Assembly (NCBI RefSeq): GCF_038096175.1
Contig: NZ_CP151099.1
Location: forward strand, 746,501 to 810,500
DNA length: 64,000 nt
Direction of reading: 5' to 3'
Source of the DNA: Nostoc sp. UHCC 0302
GTDB lineage: Bacteria; Cyanobacteriota; Cyanobacteriia; Cyanobacteriales; Nostocaceae
In this document: piece by piece, positions 1 through 9,249 of the stretch
How the letters are laid out: each line of letters opens with the position of its first letter
Position numbering within the stretch: the first letter of the stretch is position 1
Translations under genes and position numbers: made by a program
Notes under the pieces: generated by a model
The model's database searches: none
What the model was told of the DNA's origin: nothing
What the model saw: only the letters and a program-made list of their open reading frames with translations

Positions 1-889
1 TAGCCATATCCGTGGTTCCTACCCCTGTGGAAAAGGCTCCCAATGCCCCGTATGTGCAGGTATGAGAATCTGTGCCAGCAATCACCATTCCTGGCCGGAC
101 AAACCCTTTTTCCGGAAGTAAAACGTGACAGATGCCTGCTGCTTCGCCTGGGGAAACCACATCAAATAGGTGGCATCCTTGGACTTTCGCAAACTCAATC
201 ATCTGTTCATACATCAGATTGGCTCCGTTATCAGCACGGATATCGTTGACTTGGATAAAGTGATCGGCTACCAAAACCACCTTTTGGGAGTCCCACAACT
301 TTGCCCCTTCTCCATACTGTTTATAAAATGTCTTGGCCACAGGCCCAGCCACAGCATCATGAGATAAGGCTAAATCGACTTGGGCAAAAACCACTTCTCC
401 AGGCTGGACATAGGAATTTCCAGAGGCTTTGGCCAGGAGTTTTTCTACTAAAGTCATGGGTCGGGTCGGGGTTAAGCTGCGAGGAGTGGTAATCTTTCCC
501 TGACGACGCAGCTGATTAAAAGACATTAAACCACCGACTGCTGCGATCGCATCAACTACAGGATTTTCCTGTTTCTCCCCCAGAATTTCTAGAGATAGTC
601 CAATATTGATGCTATTACGATAAAAAATTTCGGCGAACGATCGCGCCCGAATCTTTTTAATTCCCGCAGCTTGGAGGGCAATGGGGGCAACTTCTCGACT
701 CGAACCACACCCAAAATTTTCTCCTGCTTCAATCACGTCGTATTTCAGCAGTTCACCTTCACCAATAATATGTTCTAAAGCATAGTGTTTTAAGCGATCG
801 GGGTGATCATTGGTCGCTCGATTGGCAGGAATAATATCATCGGTATTGATATCATCTCCAAGGTGCAAAACGTTATTTGCCTTACTCAT
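1..889 (-). CDS. hphCD: Fused LeuD-LeuC-type dehydratase, HphCD-like (partial, runs off left edge)
   Basis: This is an aconitase-superfamily hydro-lyase. The visible 296 residues begin with a small-subunit (LeuD, swivel) domain: NTDDIIP near residue 15 and a GENFGCGSSRE motif near residue 55. From about residue 165 they continue into a large-subunit (LeuC) domain with KLWDSQKVVLVADH and TDSHTCTYGALGAF, which carries the first Fe-S cysteine; the other ligands lie beyond the edge. LeuC and LeuD are normally separate proteins. A single fused chain is known for the benzylmalate isomerase of homophenylalanine biosynthesis (HphCD) in Nostoc. Its ATG overlaps the stop of the upstream LeuB-like gene as ATGA, so the two are probably translationally coupled. 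The fusion is seen directly; the substrate is inferred from family and context. A leucine or homocitrate role is the alternative. Confidence 0.75.
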   Translation of the reverse strand, partial: MSKANNVLHLGDDINTDDIIPANRATNDHPDRLKHYALEHIIGEGELLKYDVIEAGENFGCGSSREVAPIALQAAGIKKIRARSFAEIFYRNSINIGLSLEILGEKQENPVVDAIAAVGGLMSFNQLRRQGKITTPRSLTPTRPMTLVEKLLAKASGNSYVQPGEVVFAQVDLALSHDAVAGPVAKTFYKQYGEGAKLWDSQKVVLVADHFIQVNDIRADNGANLMYEQMIEFAKVQGCHLFDVVSPGEAAGICHVLLPEKGFVRPGMVIAGTDSHTCTYGALGAFSTGVGTTDMA

Positions 890-1968
890 GCATGAAGCAC
901 TCCTAATTGAGAATGTTGTACTACTGAAAGTTCTTCAAGCAAAAGGTTAATTAAGGTTGCAGTGTTAACTAAAATTTCTTCTCCTTGGGTAAACAAATCA
1001 GCTGTTCGGTATCCCTTAGCTAAAATTCTGTCCTGCGCTGCAATAATCCGTTGAGCAGCCTGCACTTCTCCCCATTGCTGAAGCATTAAAATACAGGCTG
1101 CAAGGGTTCCGAGAGGATTAGCAATTCCCTTGCCAGCAATGTCTGGGGCTGTACCGTGAATTGCTTCGTACAGACCAAATCCATTAGCGTTAAGACTCGC
1201 CGATCCTAATAAGCCAATTGAGCCAACTAATGCACCGCCAATATCGCTGAGAATATCTCCAAACAGATTACCCGCCAAAATTACATCAAACCTTTGGGGA
1301 TTCAGAACCATTTGCATGGCTAAGTTATCTACCAGCATTGGCTCAACGGTAACCCCTGGAAACTGTGTAGCTTCTTCTTGAACTAGACGAGTCCAAGGCA
1401 AATGAGGTAAGGCGTTTTCTTTGTGGGCTACGGTGAGTAGTCCTCGGCGGTATTGGGCTTGCTCTAAGGCCTTACGAGCTATCCGACGAATTTCTTCATC
1501 GTAATAGCGCATCGTATGGTAGCCGTAATTTCCTTGTTCATCTGAGGAACGTCCAGACGGGCCAAAATAGATGCCACTGACCAGTTCTCGAACGACAAGA
1601 ATGTCGACTCCTTGAATTTTCTCTGACCGAAGGCTAGATTTATGCAGGAGGCTTTTAACGCTACTGATCGGGCGAAGATTGCAAAAAAAGTCGAAGTGCT
1701 TTCGGAGTTCTAATAGTCCACCTTGGCTAACCGCACCAAATACAATACCATCGGCTCCATCGCACAGTTCGGCAGTGGCTTGAGGGAAGTAACTACCAAA
1801 TTCCTCAAAGGCAGTTGCACCAAGCCAGCCATAGTCTACCTGCAAGGTAAATCCTTCAATTTTAGCGACGTGTTGCAGAATTTTTAAGGAAGCTTCTACA
1901 ACTTCTGGCCCAATTCCTTCCCCAGGAATAGCGACGATTCGATAAGATGGCTTACTTAAAAACCCCAT
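886..1968 (-). CDS. hphB: Isopropylmalate dehydrogenase family, HphB-like (benzylmalate dehydrogenase)
   Basis: A beta-decarboxylating dehydrogenase of the LeuB/Icd family, 360 residues, the usual length. Visible motifs are the N-terminal VAIPGEGIGPEVV, the substrate-loop arginines in LRKHFDFFCNLRP, RELVSGIYFGPSG, the metal-binding aspartates in GNLFGDILSDIGGALVGS, and the NAD-pocket motif EAIHGTAPDIAGKGIANP. The family oxidises a 2-alkylmalate with NAD and releases CO2. Because the next gene is a fused LeuD-LeuC protein, the likely substrate is benzylmalate, on the route from phenylalanine to L-homophenylalanine, a building block of anabaenopeptin-type peptides. No benzylmalate synthase or NRPS gene is visible in this window, so an ordinary leucine-pathway leuB remains possible. 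Confidence 0.8.
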   Translation of the reverse strand: MGFLSKPSYRIVAIPGEGIGPEVVEASLKILQHVAKIEGFTLQVDYGWLGATAFEEFGSYFPQATAELCDGADGIVFGAVSQGGLLELRKHFDFFCNLRPISSVKSLLHKSSLRSEKIQGVDILVVRELVSGIYFGPSGRSSDEQGNYGYHTMRYYDEEIRRIARKALEQAQYRRGLLTVAHKENALPHLPWTRLVQEEATQFPGVTVEPMLVDNLAMQMVLNPQRFDVILAGNLFGDILSDIGGALVGSIGLLGSASLNANGFGLYEAIHGTAPDIAGKGIANPLGTLAACILMLQQWGEVQAAQRIIAAQDRILAKGYRTADLFTQGEEILVNTATLINLLLEELSVVQHSQLGVLHA

Positions 1969-2024
1969 TTTGCTAGAACTCCAAGACCTGGTTATTTTAC
2001 ATACTTATTCAGAAAACCTCGGAT

Positions 2025-4148
2025 TTAGTTTGTCAAAATACTACACAACTCATCAATTTGTTGACTTTTTTCTTGAATCAGTACATTACCTAAAACTTCT
2101 AACTGCCGCACATTTTCTGGCTTGGTATTATCTATTTCCTCTAGTTCACTTTTTAAAAATGTTTGGAATCGATAATAAGAGTTTTTATTCCCTTTATTGT
2201 TAGCCTCAAACAAACGTTCTAATTCTCCAGCTACTACTTCGCTCCCACCGTCAAGCACCATATTTAACAGTGGTTTTGCCCATTGTAATAGTCCCCATTT
2301 TTTAACTTCGTCGTAAGGGTAAATACTCGTTAGGGAACCAGTACCCAAAGATACTAATAAGATATCTTCTGTATTCAAGACTTGTTTGTTTTCTTGTCTA
2401 CTAATTTGCGCTTCTAAAATAGCTAAATTAGCTGGGTTATTAGCGACTATTCCACCATCGACTAAAGTATAGAAGCCATTGGTATTATGAGAACTGGCAA
2501 CACGATGGGGAGCGAAATAAGTCGGTGTTGCACTAGTTGCTAATGCTGCATCTGTCAGCGTAAAACCTCCGCATAACTTGCGGAACTTTTTCGATTCTGT
2601 CTGTTGTTTTTCTAGTTTGTTAGTAAAGAATATTGGAATTCGCTGCTCGATGTCGTAGCTAGTTACAAAAACTTCTTTGAGATTATTTTCTAGAGGAGTA
2701 TCACCAAAATATTGCCTAATAATTTCTTCTCTGCCTTCAGAAGAATATTTTGGTTGGGCGAATATGTCCTCTAACTGACCGAGTACTTGTTCCCAGAATG
2801 GTTCGTAAAATATCTCGGCCCCATACTCAATATATATTTGCAGCAGATCCTCAGCGCTATATTGGGCCGTGGGTGAGCTATCAATTGCCTCTAAATCTAA
2901 TCGGGGTTTAGTTAATCCGAGTGCCAGAATTCCGCCGCTGGATGTGCCAGAAATTAAATCGAACAAACTAAAAATTGGCTTTTGTGTCCGCTTTTCAATT
3001 TCTGCTAGTACCAGTGCTGGGATAATGCCGCGAATACCGCCGCCATCAATAGCAAGGATTTTATATTTGGGATTGGCTTTTGTATTCATAGTTGTTGGCG
3101 ATCGCTCCTGAGTGAATGTTTCTGCTTGTTGCTGTTGGATATTGACTGGAACTGTTTCGGCTTTCCCCTCTTGTGGTTGGGGAGTTGGAATGCTCGCAGA
3201 TTTTTCGCTCTGTCTTTTTGTCCCTTTTCTTCCCTTTGGCTGACGCTCGTTTGTCGCCTCAGCCGGGATGTCAGTTTCCACAATTAGGGGAACTTCAACT
3301 GACTCCTGCTGGAGCGCAATTACTTCAACGGAGACAACCTCTGAAGCTAACTGGCTTTCTGACTCTTGCACCACAGTTTCTACAGGTTTTTCTGCCTCGG
3401 AACTACTGACTGTCTGATCTTGTCCCTCACCCTCGTTTGATGATTGTGTAATTCCAAATGGAAGTTGTGCTATGTCCCAGTTGGGATTGCCACGCAATTT
3501 GCCATCATGACCATTTCCAGTCTGGTCTTTTACGCTTACCCCTTGTCCTTCATTTAATGTCCAGTAAGCAACTAATCCTTGTTTATTACCGACTAGAGGC
3601 TGATAGCGATGGCTCTGGATTTCCACTGGAGGACAGGGGTAATTCCAGACGCTAATGTTAGCTAATTGACCTGTGAAGTAGATGTTGTTGTGTAAAGTCG
3701 CGCCCAGAGTTACAGGACTAGTTGCTTTGTTTAAAGAGTCACCTGTAAAATAGCCAAAATACTCATGCTCATCTAGATATATGCTTAGTTGACCTTTATT
3801 GAAAACAATGGCAAAGAAGTGCCATTGTCCGGCAGTTAATTCTCCATTGCCAAAAGTTTTGATAACCTTCTCATTATTCTCATCAATGTATACATCCAGG
3901 TTCCCTGATTCACTGATGCCGAACTCAAAATTATCACTATATCGATCTGAAGAACGGGCAAAAAAAACATTGCGCGTCCCGTATGTAGTGGCTTGATTTG
4001 TTAACTGACGAGGGTTCACCCATCCGGAAATCGTAAAGGCTGAACTTCCCTGAGCAAAAACACCACCAAAATCGTTTTTGCCAAAATCTATGTAATCATC
4101 TTTACCATTAAACGTCAGAACTGATTGGCTATATACCTGGTTTGTCAC
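2025..4148 (-). CDS. LamG-domain patatin-like phospholipase
   Basis: A 707-residue protein with three parts. Residues about 8-210 form a LamG/concanavalin-like jelly roll (FTISGWVNPR near the start; LVAYWTLNEGQG and DQTGNGHDGKLRGNP near its end). Residues about 220-350 are a low-complexity E/Q/S/P linker. Residues about 355-690 are a patatin acyl-hydrolase domain with the oxyanion loop DGGGIRG, the nucleophile elbow GTSSGG and the dyad aspartate in VDGGIVANNPA. The enzyme should hydrolyse acyl-lipid esters while the lectin-like domain binds a carbohydrate or lipid surface. No signal peptide is visible. It lies 56 bp upstream of hphB on the same strand, so co-transcription is possible, though no functional link is evident. 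Confidence 0.88.
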   Translation of the reverse strand: MTNQVYSQSVLTFNGKDDYIDFGKNDFGGVFAQGSSAFTISGWVNPRQLTNQATTYGTRNVFFARSSDRYSDNFEFGISESGNLDVYIDENNEKVIKTFGNGELTAGQWHFFAIVFNKGQLSIYLDEHEYFGYFTGDSLNKATSPVTLGATLHNNIYFTGQLANISVWNYPCPPVEIQSHRYQPLVGNKQGLVAYWTLNEGQGVSVKDQTGNGHDGKLRGNPNWDIAQLPFGITQSSNEGEGQDQTVSSSEAEKPVETVVQESESQLASEVVSVEVIALQQESVEVPLIVETDIPAEATNERQPKGRKGTKRQSEKSASIPTPQPQEGKAETVPVNIQQQQAETFTQERSPTTMNTKANPKYKILAIDGGGIRGIIPALVLAEIEKRTQKPIFSLFDLISGTSSGGILALGLTKPRLDLEAIDSSPTAQYSAEDLLQIYIEYGAEIFYEPFWEQVLGQLEDIFAQPKYSSEGREEIIRQYFGDTPLENNLKEVFVTSYDIEQRIPIFFTNKLEKQQTESKKFRKLCGGFTLTDAALATSATPTYFAPHRVASSHNTNGFYTLVDGGIVANNPANLAILEAQISRQENKQVLNTEDILLVSLGTGSLTSIYPYDEVKKWGLLQWAKPLLNMVLDGGSEVVAGELERLFEANNKGNKNSYYRFQTFLKSELEEIDNTKPENVRQLEVLGNVLIQEKSQQIDELCSILTN

Positions 4149-4720
4149 GATATTTTAAACTCCAAATAAGATAAGTGATAATTAATAAATGTACTACTAT
4201 AGATAAATTGTTTATAAATATTAGATTAGGAGCTATACCCTGTTGGTAAAGATATTTAGTTACCTCTACTAAACGTATTTTTTAAAAAATATTATTTATT
4301 AACAAACGAAGCCTAAATATAAATTATCATTTCTAAATAAGTTAGTTTAGTCTATATATTGTAAATTATAAATATATTATATTCAGATTAATAAGAATTT
4401 TCGCTTCAGTTTTTTTGCTTAATACTTAATTGTTTTCTAAGTAAGCATTTCGTATTATGTAATTCAATTTATTATATAGGATTTCGATTTAGTTATTAAA
4501 AGCATAGTCAGACTGAACAATATTTTTATCCTAGGTTTTATAGCAAATGCTTTTCAGAAATAAAATAGGAAGTATAGGACTTTTATAGGCAATTTTTAGC
4601 AAACTATAATGTATTTGTGAGAACTAAAGGTGATTTTGTGATTAAATAAACTAGCTTTTTTAACTAAGTGCTGAGCCTAGACTTTAAAATAATCTCAGCT
4701 TTATCAATAAAATGCAATAG

Positions 4721-4860
4721 CAGTTAAAACAGTTAAGTGGATACTTAAGACAGTTAAGCAGACAGTTAAGACAGTTAAACAGACAGTTAAGACAGTTAAG
4801 CAGACAGTTAAGACAGTTAAGACAGTTAAACAGATAATTAAAATATTTAAAACAGTTAAT
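4721..4860 (+). repeat. Tandem ACAGTTAAG repeat array (long copy)
   Basis: Roughly fifteen degenerate copies of a 9-bp unit (ACAGTTAAG, with ACAGTTAAA and insert variants) follow head to tail. Some copies are separated by a CAG or CAGAC spacer, giving a higher-order period of about 21-22 bp. The same unit returns at 5325-5352. The array resembles the short tandemly repeated repetitive sequences of heterocyst-forming cyanobacteria, though the unit is not one I can name. Confidence 0.85.
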
Positions 4861-5324
4861 AAAGAATAATTACTAACTGTAACTTTTTTGTATTTAGAGA
4901 GTCGTACAATTGACGATCTGTGTAAAGTGGGCGATCGCCTGACCCATCTACCCAATACTCAAGGGCATGAAACCCTGTAACCCTTGTTCTGCATCATCTA
5001 TGGTGGGAAACCCGTAGAGTGTGGCTTAAACTCAATTGGGCAAGACAAAGGGGCAATTGTTGTCCCTTCCGCATAGCTGCCCTCTGCTTTGCCCGAAGAA
5101 CAGATAAGAGGAGAGGTTTTAAATTGAATTGGGTTGAGTTATTCTATGACAATCTTGAGAAATACTGTCTGTACTTAAGCTTCTCTTTTTTATCTCGTTG
5201 TAAAAATATAATTAAAGATTGCTATTATTTGTAATTTTTTGCTTGTGCCTTTTTAGAATTCAGTAAAAGCACAAAGGCAGATAAAAGAATTAAGTAAATA
5301 AATAATATTTTGTTAGCAGAAAAA

Positions 5325-5352
5325 GACAGTTAAGACAGTTAAGACAGTTAAG
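5325..5352 (+). repeat. Tandem GACAGTTAA repeat (short copy)
   Basis: Three perfect 9-bp copies of GACAGTTAA lie about 230 bp upstream of the AAA-WD40 start codon. This is the same unit as the longer array at 4721-4860 and in the same orientation. Confidence 0.85.
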
Positions 5353-5579
5353 TAAATAATAAGTAAAATCTTTATTCAAGAAAGTGATACAATCCAAAGT
5401 TAGCTCAAGAGGAGTCTTGAATGGTGCTTGCAAAATTGAATCTTTTATCTTATAAAATTTGAGCATTCTTAATAGTGTCAAACGTAGATAAACTAATTCT
5501 TGGTATCATATTAATGAATGTAGGAAATTTATTTGGAATCGATATTGGTTGATCTAATAGTTTTATAATCACCTGCTAT

Positions 5580-8500
5580 ATGAGATATCAAGTTGGTGGA
5601 AGCCTCCGCGGCGATGATCCTAACTATGTTATTCGTCAAGCAGACGAACAACTTTATGCCAGTTTGAAAGCTGGCGATTTTTGTTATGTCTTCAATTCTC
5701 GTCAGATGGGTAAAACATCTTTATTACAACGCACAAGTTATCGTCTAGTGGCACAAAACTATAGTTGTGCATACTTGGATGTGACTAGATTAGGTAGCGA
5801 AGATACTACACCAGAACAATGGTACAAAGGGATTATTCTCAGTTTGTTTTACAGCTTCAAGCTGGCAGAAAAGGTTAACTTTAAGGAATGGTGGAATAAG
5901 CAATCAGGCATTTCCTTAGTGCAACGGCTGCATCAGTTTGTTGAACAAGTGTTGCTGCCAAATGTCAAGAGTGACTTTCTAGAAGATGGCGAAGCACAGC
6001 ATATAATTATCTTCATTGATGAGATCGATAGTCTGCTAAGTTTGAGTTTTCCTGTCAGCGACTTTTTTGCCTGGATTCGTTATTGCTACAATCAGCGATC
6101 GCATGACGCGAATTTTCAACGCTTGGGATTTGCACTATTTGGAGTAACTAGTCCAACAGACTTGATTGCTGATAAACGTCGCACTCCCTTCAATATTGGT
6201 AGAGCGATTGAGTTAGAGGGCTTTAAATTGCATGAAGCTAAACCGTTGCTCAAAGGCTTAGAGCAAGTAGTTAATCAACCCGAATCAGTGCTACGAGAAA
6301 TTATTTACTGGGGTGGGGGACAACCGTTTCTTACCCAAAAACTCTGTCAGCTAATTGTTCACACTGCTTTAGAGACATCAAAATCAAGAATTGATTTACC
6401 TCCAGAAACCGCAGCATTTTGGTTAGAACAATTGGTGCAAACACACATTATCCAACATTGGGAATCGAAAGATGAACCGGAACATCTCCGCACCATCAGA
6501 GATCGCTTACTTTTCGATCAACAACGGGCAGGGAGGCTATTAGGACTTTATCAGCAGGTGTTGGAAGCAGAGGAGTTAGCTGATAGCGAAGCATTTGCCG
6601 TACCCTCTGATGATAGTCGAGAACAGACAGAACTACTATTAACAGGATTAGTTGAGAGGTACAAAGGCTATCTCAGAATTAAAAATCCCATTTACCGACG
6701 TGTTTTTAATGTCCAATGGGTGATCAGACAGTTAGACAATCTTCGCCCTTACTCGCAGACATTTAATGCTTGGGTAGCATCAGCTTTTCAAGATGAGTCA
6801 CGTTTACTGCGTGGAAAAGCATTGCAAGAAGTCTTAGACTGGAATGTCGGCAAAAGCTTAAGTGATTTAGACTATAAGTTTTTGGCAGCATCTCAACAAC
6901 TAGAACGTCAGCAAGTCGAACAAAAACTAGAAGCCGAAAGGTTAAAAGCAGTCGAAGCCAGATTAGCTCTCCAACGCCAGAGCGCTCTTCGTCAAAGACG
7001 ATTGTTAATTGCCGTTAGCTTAGCATTAGTTAGTGCGATCGCTTTAGGAATTTATGCCTTTAATGCCTACCGAGAAGCAGCAATCAACGAGATTCGAGCA
7101 ATAGCTAGCGCCTCCTCTGGCAGCTTTAATTCCCATCAACATTTAGATGCTCTGGTGCAAGCAATACAAGCACGAGTCAAATTCCAAAGGTTGAATCTTC
7201 TTAGTCCAACAGACAAAAATGCTTTGGAACTACAAACCCGCCAGCTATTGGAACAAGCAGTCTATGGGGCTGATGAAGCCAATCGCCTATGGGGGCATCG
7301 GGGTATCGTCGTGAGTGTGGCGTTTAGTCCTAATGGTCAATGGGTTGCAACTTCCGGCACTGATCGGACAATCAAAATTTGGCAGCCAGATGGTACTCTA
7401 CTTAGAACACTGCCGCAGACTACAACAATACATAGTGTTCGGTTCAGCCCGAATAGTCTTTCCTTAGCCGCGGCTGGGCTTGATGGGAATATCTATCTTT
7501 GGGCAGTAGACGGTAAACTGCTAAGGACTATCAAAGGGCATACAGCAGCAGTCTGGCGAGTAGTATTTAGCCCAGATGGTCAAATGGTTGCCTCTGCCAG
7601 TGGCGATCGCACCGTCAAACTTTGGCGTAGGGATGGAAGTTTAATCAGAACGCTTAAGCATAAAATTGCTGTATGGGGAGTTGCATTTAGCCCAGATGGC
7701 CAAACGATTGCCTCTAGTACTGTGGATGGTAATCATTTGCTTTGGCGACTAAATGGAACGGTTATTACTGAATTTAGGGACACAAGGGCAGCCGTTTGGA
7801 GCATTGCTTTTAGCCGTGATGGGCGAACTCTTGTTTCTGGCAGTGCTGATAATAAAATACGTTTGTGGAATCTTTCTGGCAAGCTGTTGAAAACTTTAGA
7901 TGGTCATAAAGCAGAGGTTATTAGCGTTGCGTTTAGTCCGGATGGTCAAACCATTGCCTCCGCTAGTGCAGATAAAACGATTAAACTTTGGCGAGTAGAT
8001 GGTACTTTGCTCCGAACCTTTGAGGGACACAGCGCGACAATTCGAGGTGTTGCATTTAGCCCAGACGGGCAAACTCTCGCTTCTGCCAGTGACGATAATA
8101 CTACAAGACTCTGGCGAATTAACTCATCCTTAGCCACACGCCTCAATGGTCACCACGCCCTTATTTGGCGAGTTGCTTTTAGCCCGGATGGTCAAACACT
8201 TGCTTCTGTTGCGGGACAAGAGCTTAAACTTTGGCGGCGCTCCGGCTCCTTAGCTAAAACCTTGACTATAGAGGATTCACGATTGCTCAGCCTTACCTTT
8301 AGTCCGAATGGTGATACCCTGGCGATCGCAGGAGCGGATGGCATTGTTAGATTATGGCAGATAAATGGTAACAAGAGAAACGCTCTTAAAAGCCAGAATA
8401 TTGGTATTTGGGATGTGAGTTACAGTCGGGATGGACAAAAATTAGTTACAGTCGGGGATGATTTCACATTAAAACTCTGGCAATTGAACCCGCAAAAGCA

Positions 8501-9146
8501 ATTTCAACTTTATCAAAGTATTCCAGCCCATACTTCTCGCATCTGGGATGTAGACTATAGCCCAGATGGACGCTTCATTACCACCGCCAGTTCTGATGGT
8601 ACTGTCAAAGTCTGGAGATGGTCACCTGATAATAGGCATATAAATTTGGAGGCAGATAAAACACTAATTGGACACGCCAATGATGTCTGGGGTGTTGCCA
8701 TCAGCCCTGATAGCCAATTAATTGCCTCTACAGGACGGGATGACACTCTCCGTATTTGGCGAAGTGATGGGACATTAGTCCGTGTCATTCAAGGCCAGAC
8801 AACTGGATTAACACGAGTTACTTTCAGTCCTGATGGTAAAATCTTGGCAGCAGCCAGCGCTGATGGTAGTGTCAAACTTTGGAAAACTGATGGTACTCTG
8901 CTAACGACCCTCAGCGGACATACCTCAAGTGTCCAAACGGTTGCTTTTAGCCCCGATGGCAAAACCCTTGCTTCTGCTGGGGATGACCAAGTTGTGATTC
9001 TCTGGAATTTGCAGCAGATTCTGAATCTAAATCTCCTGAAATCTGGCTGCGATTGGGTAGGGAATTATTTACAAACTAATTCAGCTGTAAAAAAAGGCGA
9101 ATACCATATCTGCAATCACTTTCACAACGCCTTTATTAGTAAATAA
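5580..9146 (+). CDS. AAA-like ATPase with 14 C-terminal WD40 repeats
   Basis: A 1188-residue protein. Residues 1-400 match the cyanobacterial AAA-like domain (AAA_35 type): N-terminal YQVGGSL, Walker A SRQMGKTSL at about 40-48 and Walker B IIIFIDEID at about 143-151. Residues about 400-470 include a coiled-coil-like Q/E/R-rich stretch, followed by one membrane segment at about 474-495 (LLIAVSLALVSAIALGIYAF). Residues about 565-1155 hold fourteen WD40 repeats with regular FSPDGQ and LW motifs, enough for two seven-bladed propellers. The layout fits a membrane-tethered STAND-like signalling or scaffold ATPase with a cytosolic or periplasmic sensor propeller. The start is supported by the conserved YQVGGSL beginning right after Met. 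The biological target is unknown. Confidence 0.9.
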   Translation: MRYQVGGSLRGDDPNYVIRQADEQLYASLKAGDFCYVFNSRQMGKTSLLQRTSYRLVAQNYSCAYLDVTRLGSEDTTPEQWYKGIILSLFYSFKLAEKVNFKEWWNKQSGISLVQRLHQFVEQVLLPNVKSDFLEDGEAQHIIIFIDEIDSLLSLSFPVSDFFAWIRYCYNQRSHDANFQRLGFALFGVTSPTDLIADKRRTPFNIGRAIELEGFKLHEAKPLLKGLEQVVNQPESVLREIIYWGGGQPFLTQKLCQLIVHTALETSKSRIDLPPETAAFWLEQLVQTHIIQHWESKDEPEHLRTIRDRLLFDQQRAGRLLGLYQQVLEAEELADSEAFAVPSDDSREQTELLLTGLVERYKGYLRIKNPIYRRVFNVQWVIRQLDNLRPYSQTFNAWVASAFQDESRLLRGKALQEVLDWNVGKSLSDLDYKFLAASQQLERQQVEQKLEAERLKAVEARLALQRQSALRQRRLLIAVSLALVSAIALGIYAFNAYREAAINEIRAIASASSGSFNSHQHLDALVQAIQARVKFQRLNLLSPTDKNALELQTRQLLEQAVYGADEANRLWGHRGIVVSVAFSPNGQWVATSGTDRTIKIWQPDGTLLRTLPQTTTIHSVRFSPNSLSLAAAGLDGNIYLWAVDGKLLRTIKGHTAAVWRVVFSPDGQMVASASGDRTVKLWRRDGSLIRTLKHKIAVWGVAFSPDGQTIASSTVDGNHLLWRLNGTVITEFRDTRAAVWSIAFSRDGRTLVSGSADNKIRLWNLSGKLLKTLDGHKAEVISVAFSPDGQTIASASADKTIKLWRVDGTLLRTFEGHSATIRGVAFSPDGQTLASASDDNTTRLWRINSSLATRLNGHHALIWRVAFSPDGQTLASVAGQELKLWRRSGSLAKTLTIEDSRLLSLTFSPNGDTLAIAGADGIVRLWQINGNKRNALKSQNIGIWDVSYSRDGQKLVTVGDDFTLKLWQLNPQKQFQLYQSIPAHTSRIWDVDYSPDGRFITTASSDGTVKVWRWSPDNRHINLEADKTLIGHANDVWGVAISPDSQLIASTGRDDTLRIWRSDGTLVRVIQGQTTGLTRVTFSPDGKILAAASADGSVKLWKTDGTLLTTLSGHTSSVQTVAFSPDGKTLASAGDDQVVILWNLQQILNLNLLKSGCDWVGNYLQTNSAVKKGEYHICNHFHNAFISK

Positions 9147-9249
9147 GATGCGTTTCCCCTTATTGTTACCTCACATCTTGCACCTGGAAAGTGGAACTTC
9201 AGTAACCATTTTTTGATACAGTGATGCTTTGTCGATCGCTGGAATCTCT

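Larger units (their letters stand above)
4149..5579. other. Non-coding AT-rich intergenic region with short tandem repeats
   Basis: About 1.4 kb separates the divergent patatin and AAA-WD40 genes. Apart from two tandem-repeat arrays of an ACAGTTAAG-type unit, I see no convincing gene. Open frames here are either repeat translations or lack any domain signature. Both flanking promoters must lie in this stretch. Confidence 0.6.

Noticed and set aside
2025-4148. Patatin as a CBASS effector (CapV)
   Set aside because: There is no nucleotidyltransferase beside it and it carries LamG rather than a cyclic-nucleotide-linked arrangement.
4704-4955. Minus-strand ORF rich in LTVLTV
   Set aside because: It is a translation of the ACAGTTAAG tandem array and has no protein-like features beyond the repeat.
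5019-5234. Plus-strand 71-residue ORF upstream of the AAA-WD40 gene
   Set aside because: Composition looks random and there is no ribosome-binding site or family signature.
4721-5352. CRISPR array
   Set aside because: Units are 9 bp and directly adjacent with no unique spacers; no cas genes are present. No CRISPR array was found anywhere in the window.
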